Shown piece by piece: positions 37,229 to 47,122 of a stretch of DNA of 64,000 bases. The notes beneath the pieces are model-generated. The model searched no databases. It saw only the letters and a list, made by a program, of their open reading frames with translations, and was not told the origin of the DNA. The stretch is from Aquanectria penicillioides (lineage: Eukaryota > Ascomycota > Sordariomycetes > Hypocreales > Nectriaceae). The translations under genes were made by a program, and so were the position numbers. Position 1 is the stretch's first letter. Every line of letters begins with the position of its first letter. The stretch spans positions 1,488,001 to 1,552,000 of the forward strand of contig PYIU01000006.1 in the NCBI GenBank assembly GCA_003415625.1, given 5' to 3'.

Positions 37229-38077
37229 GAATTAGTATTAGAGTGGCGGATTGGTATAAGTGGCCAAAATGTTAGGCTGTCTGTCTTGGTGAGCCGGCCC
37301 CCTAGCATTTTTATGTCCTTTCATGATGTGGCCACGAGGCCTTGAACACGCAATTTCGACTCAATTCCAACACAATGACTCATATCGTACAAGACAAGGC
37401 CCTTTCTTGGCAGGGCCGAGTCGCATCTTCAATGTTAATTGAGATACTGTGTCAAGATGTGTTATCCAATCTCCCCGCCCACCCTTGTCGCTTCTACGTG
37501 ACCATGTCCTCCAACAGGCAACCATCCTACGGGGAAACGAAATGCCCACGGTCAAATGAAGAATCCTAATATAGGCATTCAGCCATGGGAAGAGACGGGA
37601 TATGGGCTGTTCCGGGAGAATCGGTGGTTTCTCACGCACGCCCCGCACTTTTGTCTCGATGTGGATGGCCATGTGCTGGCGCTTATGTTCTTCCATTTCT
37701 TGAGGCGCTGAAAGTGATCAAGCTTAGACACGTTTACGTGGATCAGAACTGTAAACTGCATCCCACGACCAGTCATTGCCTTTGATGCCACCTTGATCGG
37801 CAGCAGGTTTCCGGGCTGTCGCCCAGAAGCGCTCTCAGCCAAAGGCATTTAGCCAAAACGAGAGGATGTGCTGACACCTTCGCAAGTTCCATGTCAGCAA
37901 GTAGTGATTTCAAACCGGACCCTGTTCATAATAGCGCGCGGCACTGCCTCTATCTATCTGCAAGGGTTGGCAGAGAGAGGCACTGTAGTATATAATCATA
38001 GCAGCACGCCCAGTCTTGACAAACGAGTCTGTCTGACACTGCTGACTGCATTGTCTTTGTTGCATGGCGTTTTCACA
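37229..38077. other. Promoter spacer of the flavin monooxygenase gene
   Basis: No gene seen. The flavin monooxygenase frame stays open about 200 bp upstream of its chosen ATG but without family residues. Confidence 0.5.
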
Positions 38078-39951
38078 ATGACTTCCACCGACAACCAACA
38101 TATTGGGAATGAGGTTTGCGTGGTAGGTGCCGGCGTTGTTGGCCTTGCCACGACCAAAAATCTCATAGAGCAAGGTCTTAAAGTGACGACTTTTGAGAGA
38201 CACGATTACATCGGGGGAATATGGCACGTCAGTGAAGATGGCAAACAGACGACGGCTCTAGAGCAGACAAAACTCAACACGTCTAAACAAGCGGTTAGGG
38301 CTGACATTGCAACACAATATGCACCCGCCAAGCTAACGTCGCCGGCAGTGTTCTTATACGGATTTCCCGTTTCCTAAAGGTAATAAATCCAATATTAGGG
38401 TGGTATTCTGGCAAAAAAAACTTACACGCTTCTCCTTTTGTCAGACTTGCCGCTACATCCCAACGCCAAATACGTCCAAAAGTATCTCGAGTCGTACGCG
38501 GAGCATTTCAACATCCTTCCGCACATCCAATTCTCCACCGCAGTGGATCACATCGAGCGCGATGAGGCAGGAGGGAAATGGCTTGTCTATATCAAAGACA
38601 CAAAGACTGGCGCAGAGGCGTGTCGAAGCTTCGATCGTGTCGCCATTGCAACTGGAGTGCTCAACACGAAAAAGATGCCCAAGGTGAAGGGGGCAGAGAA
38701 GTTCGCGGGAGATGTTGTACACTCCCAAGAGTTCAAAGTCCCTTCCAAGTACGAAGGCAAGAATGTGGTTGTAGTGGGAATTGGCGCATCAGGCGCGGAT
38801 ACAACCTCCTTCTTGGTGAGGGCAAAGGCAAATAAAGTCTATCTCAGCCATCGATCGCAATTCTTTCTGGTAAGAATACTGTCCCCGCAACAAAAGTTCA
38901 ATTGAAAAGAATGGTTCTAAGATGGCATCAGCTTCCTCGGATGGTCAACGGCAGGGCTTTTGACCACACAATAACTCGCCGGGCTGGATTAATGGTCAGA
39001 GCCCTGTTCAGCAGCTTCCCAAGAGCGTGTGGAGCTTTGATGACACAAGGACTCATGGCCATGCGAAAGAAAGCATTTCCTTGGTTGAGCACGCACCCTT
39101 CATTTACAAGTCCACGAAAAATGGATGGGATCCTTTTCCGAGTACCTTTCTTCTCGGATGACATGGCTGAGAATCTCCGAGATGGGCGCATCGAGTCGGT
39201 GGTGGGCATAGAGGAGATTACAGGGCCAAAGTCGGTAACATTAACCGACGGTACTTCTCTGGAAGATGTCGATGCCATCATCTTCTGCTCGGGTTACTAC
39301 TTTGATTTTTCAGTGGTTCGGGGGACCGGGGATCCAACTGACCCTGCCATCGCCCCGGACCATCACAGCAAGATCGAGGCAACTCAGTTCTACAACCCAA
39401 ACGTTAAATTTCCGCGACTTTACCAAGGATTCCTATCGGAGCAGTACCCCGAGTCTCTGGCATTCTTGGGACATATGCTGATCATGAAGCCGCCGATTTT
39501 ACTGTACGACATTGTCTCAATGGCTTTGGCGAGTGTATGGTCCGGGTCGTATCCTATTGAGCCACCAGAGCAGCGAAGCAAGGACATTGAAGTGCATTAT
39601 AACTACCTCGTTGATACTCTCAAACGTGGACATGTGCAGCATATGGGCTTTCGAGTTGTCTGTACTCCCACCTATGACTGGCTGAATCGGGCTGCTGGAA
39701 CAGGGTTGACAGAACGACTCGGATACTGCAATTGGGAGGCTTGGAAGCTGTGGTGGAACGACAGGAAGTTGTATTCTCTTTTGATGGACGGCTTCGATGC
39801 GCCAGCAGCATATAGGCTATTCGACATGGGGCGCGGTAGAAAACCTTGGCCAGGAGCAAGAGCCCGCATTGAGGAAGTCAATGCTGAATTGAAGGAATTG
39901 GGAGAGAAATGGAAGCAGGGACAAAAGGAGAAGAAGAACAAGAAGGACTGA
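38078..39951 (+). CDS. Flavin-dependent monooxygenase (FMO/Baeyer-Villiger type)
   Basis: Four exons, 38078-38293, 38349-38379, 38445-38869 and 38932-39951, encode 563 residues. The tiny 31-bp second exon supplies YTDFPFPK, needed for the family motif. The FAD Rossmann site is VCVVGAGVVGLAT (residues 12-24). The NADPH Rossmann site is VVVVGIGASGAD in exon 3. The FMO fingerprint FxGxxxHxxxY/W appears as FAGDVVHSQEF, ending in Phe rather than the usual aromatic Tyr or Trp. The C-terminal half has AIIFCSGYYFDF and LAFLGHMLIMKPP. It would oxygenate a small lipophilic or sulfur/nitrogen compound with NADPH and O2; the substrate cannot be told. The start is the ATG just before the FAD motif. Confidence 0.88.
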
Positions 39952-41478
39952 TTGAAGAATTTTACTTTGAGGAGATGAAGCTGTCAGAGAGGGCCATCAG
40001 AGTGAACTGTTCAATTGAAAGGATGTGACTAGGAGATGAGATGAGGTTGAGACCAGCCAGCTTGGGGTTCTCGTTCGCATTGTGTCTATTTTTAGTGTTG
40101 GTGCGCAAAATCCAACTTTCGAGCTCGTCAAGCGCAGGGAAACTTTCTGGGCGTGTCTCAAGGCCGATACTTGGCCTCTGAAACTGGTATGAGCGATGTG
40201 AAGGAGGAAGACCAAGATTGCATTCCGGAGTTGGGTAATGGCAGTTCTATGTAGGAACTGTGGCAGGGCGGACGCTTTCAGCTGTGGCCACAGGCCAGAG
40301 CCGGGTGCGGGAGCAAGGCATCGACAGGGGTGGCCCAGGCATCTATCTACCAAGATAGAGACGCATTAAGCACCAGGGGCACTAATGTGCGATGCTTTCA
40401 ATGGGAGGGAACCACCTGGTGGTAACTAACGTGGACGTTTATGTACAGGCCAGCAAACGCCCGCCAAAGCGTTTCCCAGCTATTCATTAATTATCCGCCG
40501 CCGTCCATGCTTCTTCTGCTCTTCGGAGTTCCATACATAATAGAGCCAAGACCTTGCAGCAACCAGGCTAGTTTGTCCTTGACCTTGCTCGCCGCCGCAT
40601 TTGCCCATTACGTCGCCAGCGTCGCCAGCTTCGCTGCCCGTCTCTCATACTTGTACATTTACACAACCACCTCAATACCACCGGTACATCAAGCCCGCCA
40701 CCACCTTGCAGAACAGGCTACAACAAAAAGGGCCACAGCAGCAGCAACGACGCAACTCACCCTCTGTCCACCGCCAACCGGCGCTGCGGTGCATGCTCGG
40801 CATCCGTCCCACCCTCAAGGCGCGGCCTTCGTTGCTAGATCTGATTCGCGCCCGTAAGAACAGCGACGCCAGCAGCGACCGCAGTGATAGCGACCGCGGC
40901 GATCCCAGCAAGCCCGGCGGCGGCGGAGGAGGAGGAGGAGGAGGGGGGCCGGCTCGCTGCAGCCAGGCTCCAGCACTCCGAGCAGCCATGCTATCGATGA
41001 TGTTGGAAGCGATAGTCGCGGAGACAGCTTCAGCGGCTCGACCCCTGCACCGCCCGCCGCCGAACCCACTGACACGGCTGAGGTGACCACTGAAACGACA
41101 TCATCGCCAGCCCCACCGCAACCTGCGCCGAGCGGTTCCAGCAGCGGTTCCAGCGCCAGTACACGCCTGATCCGCCGGTGGGCCACCATAGCTCAAAGTA
41201 CCTCGTCCCCCACCGACCCTGGTGCGGGTGCGGGTGCTGATGCTACACCCACTACCGCTGCAGCTCTCGCTCTCGTCGACGTAGCTCGCCAACTGCCTCT
41301 GCCAAACTCTCCACCACCATCACCGCCGCCGCCTCCCTCATCCTCCTCCTCCTCCTCCTCCGTCGCCGCCTCGCCCTCGACTTCATCGCCAATCCGGCCA
41401 CCGTCGCCGCCCTTTCAGAGCTCCTCCTCTTCTCGCCCCCATCGCGAGCTCAGCACCACCCCCGATATTCCTTCCAAG
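39952..41478. other. VMA1 upstream region with low-complexity open frame
   Basis: A GC-rich stretch with trinucleotide runs: GGN codons 40918-40948, (TCC)7 at 41341-41361. From ATG 40793 a frame runs with a plausible start (MLGIRPTLKARPSLLDLIRA), then Ser/Asp and Gly runs. After one added G in the G6 run at 40943-40948 it continues, Ser/Pro/Thr-rich, in frame with the VMA1 ATG. It may be a long leader, a separate small gene, or an N-terminal extension. I do not call it as a gene. Confidence 0.4.
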
Positions 41479-43843
41479 ATGGCTCCCGTACGCACCCCCT
41501 CCGACGCTGTTGTGGCTGCTGCTGCTGCTGCTGCTCATACAGCATTGCTGAGCTCCCCTTCTGCTCACCAGCCGACCGGCATCCGCGATGATGCCCCCCA
41601 CGCTAGATCTCAGAGCTGACCTACATCCCCTCTAGAAGGCAAAGGCTGCCAACGACGCCGATGGCGCTGCCTTTCACGTTGGTGCGTCAATTCATCGATC
41701 CTGCCCTTGCGCTTGCTGCCTATGCTACGGCAATGTCGTAATCATCACTGCTAACACCTCTGCTAGGCAAAATCTACTCCATCTCCGGGTCAGTTCCCTA
41801 CGGCATACCTCGATAGCTCCGCATTCCCTTTGCTATCCATCACATCAAGATGCATTCTTTCCATGCCCATCTCCTAGGTCCTGGGACGAGCATCATGTTG
41901 ACCCTTTTTGTAGTCCCGTCGTCGTGGCCGAGGACATGATTGGTGCTGCCATGTATGAGCTGGTAGGTCCAATTCCTCCCCCCTTCCATGTCCTCATTTG
42001 CACTAACCCAAGGCTTCATCTAGGTCAAAGTCGGACATGATAACCTCGCCGGTGAGGTCATTCGAATCAATGGCGACCACGCTACCATCCAAGTCTACGA
42101 GGAAACCGGTACAACGACCCCCCATGCGAATTCCATAACGCCAACATACTAACCATCATCCCAGCTGGTGTCATGGTCGGTGACCCCGTTGTCCGAACTG
42201 GCAAGCCTTTGTCCGTCGAGCTTGGTCCCGGTCTCCTGAACGGTATCTACGACGGTATTCAGCGTCCCCTCGAGGACATCGCCAAGATCTCCCAGTCCAT
42301 CTACATTCCCCGCGGTGTCGCCGTCCCCGCCCTCGATCGCAACAAGAAGTGGGAGTTCACCCCGTCCAAGAAGGTTGGCGATCACCTCTCCGGTGGTGAT
42401 GTCTGGGGTAGTGTTTTCGAGAACTCCTTCATTTCTAACCACAGGGTTCTGTTCCCCCCTCGCGCCCGAGGTACTATCACCAAGATCGCCCCAAGGGCGA
42501 GTACACCGTTGCCGAGAATATCCTCGAGGTCGAGTTCGATGGCAAGAAGACCGAGTACCCCATGATGCAGACATGGCCCGTCCGAGTTCCCCGTCCCTCG
42601 GCCGATAAGCTCTCCGCCGATCAGCCCTTCATTGTCGGCCAGCGTGTGCTCGACGCTCTTTTCCCCGGTGTCCAGGGTGGTACCGTCGCCATCCCTGGTG
42701 CTTTCGGTTGTGGAAAGACTGTCATTAGTCAGTCCGTCTCCAAGTTCTCCAACAGCGACGTCATTGTCTACGTCGGTTGTGGTGAGCGAGGTAACGAGAT
42801 GGCTGAAGTCCTGAAGGATTTCCCCGAGCTCACCATCGATGTCGACGGCCGCAAGGAGCCCATCATGAAGCGAACTACCCTCATCGCCAACACCTCCAAC
42901 ATGCCCGTCGCTGCCCGAGAAGCCTCTATCTACACCGGTATTACTGTCGCCGAGTACTTCCGTGATCAAGGTCTCGATGTTGCCATGATGGCTGACTCCT
43001 CCTCTCGATGGGCCGAGGCTCTTCGTGAGCTTTCCGGTCGTCTGGGAGAAATGCCTGCTGATCAAGGTTTCCCCGCCTACCTTGGTGCCAAGCTCGCTTC
43101 CTTCTACGAGCGAGCCGGTAAGGTCGCCACTCTTGGTTCCCCTCAGCGCGAGGGTAGTGTCAGTATCGTCGGAGCCGTCAGTCCCCCTGGTGGTGATTTC
43201 TCGGATCCCGTTACCATGTCTACCCTAAGTATCGTCCAGGTCTTCTGGGGTCTCGACAAGAAGCTCGCTCAGCGAAAGCACTTCCCTTCCATCAACACCG
43301 GTGTCTCGTACAGCAAGTACACCACCATCCTCGACAAGTACTACGAGAAGAACTATCCTGACTTCCCCCGTCTCCGAGACCGCATCAAGCAACTCCTCTC
43401 TGACTCCGAGGACCTCGACCAGGTCGTGCAGCTTGTCGGAAAGAGTGCCCTATCCGACCCTGACAAGATTACCCTTGATATTGCCAGCCTAATCAAGGAG
43501 GATTTCCTGCAGCAGAACGGTTACTCCGACTACGACCAGTTCTGCCCCATCTGGAAGACGGAGTGGATGATGAAGTTGATGGTTGGATTCCACGACGAGG
43601 CACAGAAGGTCATCGCCCAGGGCCAGAGCTGGGCCAAGGTCCGAGAGGCCACCTCTGACCTCCAGTCTCAACTGCGGCAGTTGAAGTTCGAGGTCCCCAC
43701 CGACGGTGAGGACGTGATCACTAAGAAGGTTAGTCATGGGTTACCCGAGAAGGAAGCAGTCAAGTTTCTAACGTGTTTTTCTTTAGTACGAGGCCATTCA
43801 CCAGAAGATGACGGACAAGTTTGCGGCTGTCATGGACGAGTAA
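41479..43843 (+). CDS. VMA1: V-type H+-ATPase catalytic subunit A, with a one-base frame break
   Basis: Seven exons: 41479-41487 (Met-Ala-Pro only), 41636-41681, 41767-41788, 41914-41962, 42024-42108, 42165-43728 and 43787-43843. The spliced N-terminus reads [20 protein letters not shown]. Exon 6 has Walker A GAFGCGKT, the ATPase centre with GERGNEM, and [15 protein letters not shown]; the last exon ends KFAAVMDE. One base is missing at the C4 run 42489-42492: upstream frame ends ITKIAP, downstream resumes [17 protein letters not shown]. With one added C the protein is 610 residues, the normal size. Subunit A hydrolyses ATP in the V1 sector to acidify vacuole and Golgi. No intein interrupts VYVG-CGERG, the site used by the budding yeast intein. 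Confidence 0.96.
42489..42492 (+). other. Frame break in VMA1 exon 6 (C4 run)
   Basis: Exon 6 is 1564 bp; phase arithmetic across its introns requires 1565. The reading frame changes exactly here between two highly conserved protein segments. No splice signals are present. Confidence 0.85.
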
Positions 43844-44500
43844 GATGTGGCTCGTGTGGTGATGTCAGAAGTAGTTGTATTACTGGCAGTTGTGGTCCTT
43901 TAGATGGGTATTTTGATGGGGAAACAGGTCCGAGAATGACCGGTATTCAATGCTGTTAGCTATGCTGCGTAGTGAGGTGTATTCGAAGCACTATCGATTT
44001 TTGTTTGAACATTGACAATTCAAAGAAGCCATTTGGGAATCTTGCTTCGTGATTGGGTGAGGTATTTGCAAGCCCTTGAAGGCGTGACTGAGTCAAAGAC
44101 GACTACATTTTGCTCTAACCATGGATATATTCGTGGGCTACTTAATTTCCAGACGTGTCTCTATCAATCCCTTCGTTTTCAGAATCAGAACCCCACCCCT
44201 GGCATGGCAATTATTGGTGATTCATCCTTCGGGAGTATCCCGGCTTGTGGGTCGGAGCCTTTCGGCGTCGTTGAAGGTGGGTGGGGCACCGCATATCATT
44301 ATTCTCGCTGTGACATGACGACTTTCTGACAGGAGCGCATCGACGCCAACAATATTACTCTATTTGTTCCAACTGAACGTCGGAAAGACTTTTTCGTAGG
44401 CTCATAATATCGCAGACGTTTCACTCTCATCGAATCAACACCGTCTGTTGGCGGCCCTCACGGTCCCTGCTTCTTGTCCTCGCCTCACTACCCCGCCATC
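43844..44500. other. Spacer between VMA1 and YIH1
   Basis: VMA1 3' UTR followed by the YIH1 promoter. No gene seen. Confidence 0.6.
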
Positions 44501-45334
44501 ATGTCCGATGAGCTCTCCGACGAGGTGGAAGCCATCAATTCCATCTACGGCGATGGCACCCTCGTTCCCGCCGATGACGATTCCTCTTCAAATATTTACA
44601 TCCTTAAGCTCCCCGCCGAGGCATCATCTTTGCGTCTCAGCTTCCCCCCAGACTACCCCTCCAGCCCGCCATCCGTCCTGGCCACTCAACACAGCTCAGG
44701 CGGCAAGAAAGGCGCTGGAGCGCGAGACCTTGCCTTGTTTTGCGAGAGCCTCGGCTTAGTCTTTGAGCCAGGCATAGTGTGTCTATTCGATGCCGTGGAG
44801 GACTTCAACCGCAGAAGCGAGGAGGAGGCGCCTCCCGAAGCCGCAGAAGAGACCACATCGGAGCCGCAGCCGGCGGCGCTGCCACCTCCAGCATCGGAGC
44901 TAGATGCCTTCCCGGACCCAGCGTGGACGCTCTCAGAAGTCTTGGTGGACAGCAAATCAACCTTTATCGCGCACGTTGCGCGGGTGACGTCGACGGCACA
45001 GGCGCGGCACCACGTGGCGTGGCTGCTGGCCTCGGACAAGCGCATTCGTAGTGCAACGCACAACATGACAGCATGGCGGATCCGGGGCCAAGGGAACGCG
45101 AGCTTTCAGGACTGCGATGATGACGGAGAGACGGCGGCTGGAGGGCGGCTGCTTCACCTCATGCAGCTAATGGAGATATGGGATGCTATGGTTGTGGTGA
45201 CACGATGGTACGGAGGCGTGAAGCTGGGGCCTAGGCGGTTCGCGGTCATCAACTCCGTTGCGAGAGACGGGTTTTTACGGGCCGGGTTGGTTGAGGACAA
45301 AGACAAGGAGAGGGATAAAAAGAAGGGGAAGTGA
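44501..45334 (+). CDS. YIH1: Yih1/IMPACT homolog (RWD plus UPF0029 domains)
   Basis: A single exon of 277 residues. The ATG at 44501 was chosen because MSDELSDEVEAINSIYGDG is the normal RWD start. The RWD domain covers about residues 1-105, with YPSSPPSV of the family. An acidic Ala/Pro linker leads into the IMPACT (UPF0029) domain, about residues 145-260, with SKSTFIAHVARVTS, DDDGETAAGGRLLHLM and VVVTRWYGGVKLGPRRF. Yih1 binds Gcn1 through its RWD domain and so restrains activation of the eIF2-alpha kinase Gcn2 under amino-acid starvation. A Lys/Asp/Glu-rich tail ends the protein. It is convergent with a CASTOR-like gene. Confidence 0.93.
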   Translation: MSDELSDEVEAINSIYGDGTLVPADDDSSSNIYILKLPAEASSLRLSFPPDYPSSPPSVLATQHSSGGKKGAGARDLALFCESLGLVFEPGIVCLFDAVEDFNRRSEEEAPPEAAEETTSEPQPAALPPPASELDAFPDPAWTLSEVLVDSKSTFIAHVARVTSTAQARHHVAWLLASDKRIRSATHNMTAWRIRGQGNASFQDCDDDGETAAGGRLLHLMQLMEIWDAMVVVTRWYGGVKLGPRRFAVINSVARDGFLRAGLVEDKDKERDKKKGK

Positions 45335-45666
45335 GTATTCTTTTTTTTTTTGAGACATCCATCAGAGAGCATCTGGGATGTCGACGAGAAGTCGCATCTC
45401 ATTAGCCATATTGGACATCTCGCCAGTGACGAGTTTGCTATATATAGATGGTATCTCGCTACGAAACTCGGCAACCTCCAGAACAACGCCAAACAAACAG
45501 ACAAAAAGCCGCCCACCACCGAATTTTTTGGTTCCATAAAACGACCAGGGGGTATCATTCCACTCCCTCCGGTCTGACAGGCAGCAAGTCCAATGCTGTC
45601 AATAACACCATGTCCTTACGACCACCATGATGCATGCCACAGCCACCTTACACTGTGAGGAGGGGG

Positions 45667-45714
<48 letters not shown>

Positions 45715-45729
45715 CCTCAGTTATCCGAA
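45335..45729. other. Convergent spacer, YIH1 and CASTOR-like gene
   Basis: A 395-bp spacer containing a T10 run just after the YIH1 stop and the (AG)n microsatellite listed separately. Confidence 0.6.
45670..45708. repeat. (AG)n microsatellite, about 19 units
   Basis: An uninterrupted AG/GA run between the 3' ends of two convergent genes. It ends about 20 bp from the stop codon of the CASTOR-like gene, so it probably lies in its 3' UTR as a (CT)n tract. Confidence 0.9.
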
Positions 45730-47122
45730 CTATGCTTCCTTACTCAGCAAAGGCTTGAGGATATCCATAGCCCGAACAGACTGCTCCTCGGAAAGGATGA
45801 CAGCACCAGCGCAAGCGGTGGAAAGGTATGATAGCTCTGAACTAGCAGCCATTTGTAAGTCTTGGACGAGACGGCCTGCGACACCGCAGACAATACCCGT
45901 GGACTCAAAAGAAAGGTTGTCGAGGTTGAGGAAAATGGGAATCAAGGTGCCCTCTGTGTCGCCGACCAGGGAGTCGCCGAAGATGTCAAGGAGGTTTTTA
46001 TCCAGGAGAAGAGACGGGGGATCATCCTGCGCAAGGGTAATAGACATAAATAGGGGTTGCGAAACCAAAGCCGAAATGATGCACGTGTAGAGCTTCGTAT
46101 CGACGTTGTCAGCCCAACTCGGACGACGGCCATTGCCAGCAGGATGTCGGCTGCCCACGGGCCGGTGATTGAATGCGGCGAGCTGGGATATTTCGCGGCC
46201 CGAGCAGTGAACCAATTCGAGGCCCTCCACAACATGGGGTGCCACGTTTCTTTTTTTCAAAAGGTTAAAGGTTCGGGTCTGCAAATCAGCAACGGTAGAG
46301 GGGGGGGGAGTCTGAGGTGGGGACGCGCTATTCCCCCGACTCGGGCCTCGACTGTGACTGTAGGGGCTTGGGCTGACGAAGTTGTTCTCGGACAACTCGA
46401 AACCCTTGGCGAGCAACGATTGGGTGACGTTCTCGCGCTCCTTGGTCGGAACAAGAATGAAGTCTGAGTAGTAAGTGGTGATGAAGAAGAGGGGGATGCC
46501 GGCAAAGGCCAGCGGCGAGGTCAACTCCATAACGCGGCCGGCTGCGTCGAGGCCGGCGCTGATTACAGAGAGGATCATGTATGAGTCCTTGGAAATGGAG
46601 ATGGTCTTGGCAGCCTCGCGGGTCAGTGTTTTCAAGACAGGGTCGAAAACATTTTTGGCCCAAGAGGAATGACACACAAGCGAGCACTCTATAGGAGTAA
46701 CGCTAATGTTCAAAAACCCATGCTGCCCGTCGGCCGTCAGGCCTTGGAGCTCGAATTCGGGTGCGTCATGAGAGCCAGGAATGCCCTGAGACTGGGGCAG
46801 GAGGACTCGGAGGATTGGTTGGAGCAAGGACGAATAGAGGTTGAGTGGGATGTGGATCAGTGTGTAGGTACCATCCTAGAACAAGAAAAAAAACGTTAGG
46901 GTTGAGAAAAAAACTATTTACGGCGCAAACTGTCGGGCTTGATTTTCGAGATTCATGGTGCCGTGCATAAAGCGAGACATGCCCTCTTTCGAGTCATGAC
47001 GGGCAAGGTGCCGATGACGGCCGAGTTCCTGGGGCAAATCATGACTGCCCGCGGACGGCGTGCGCGAGAAGCCAGACGGGTATAGCAACTGAACTTACAA
47101 GAAAAGAAATTTGAGCGTTCAT
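45730..47122 (-). CDS. CASTOR-like ACT-domain protein
   Basis: Two exons, 47099-47122 and 45730-46875, encode 389 residues. The first exon has only eight codons (MNAQISFL) and the intron is 223 bp, long for this window; splicing yields FLDGTYTLIHIPLNLY. Two paired ACT-like halves are visible. One has SYMILSVISAG and PLFFITTYYSDFILVP; the other has SFESTGIVCGVAGRLVQDL and SELSYLSTACAGAVILSEE. These match the layout of CASTOR1/2, cytosolic arginine sensors upstream of animal TORC1. A Ser/Pro-rich insert (residues about 180-215) separates the halves. The acidic residue that contacts arginine in human CASTOR1, as I recall it, has no obvious equal here, so the ligand may differ. A regulatory amino-acid-binding role is inference. 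Confidence 0.75.

Noticed and set aside
42772..42800. Possible VMA1 intein
   Set aside because: The insertion site known from budding yeast (YVG-CGERG) is continuous, so no intein is present.
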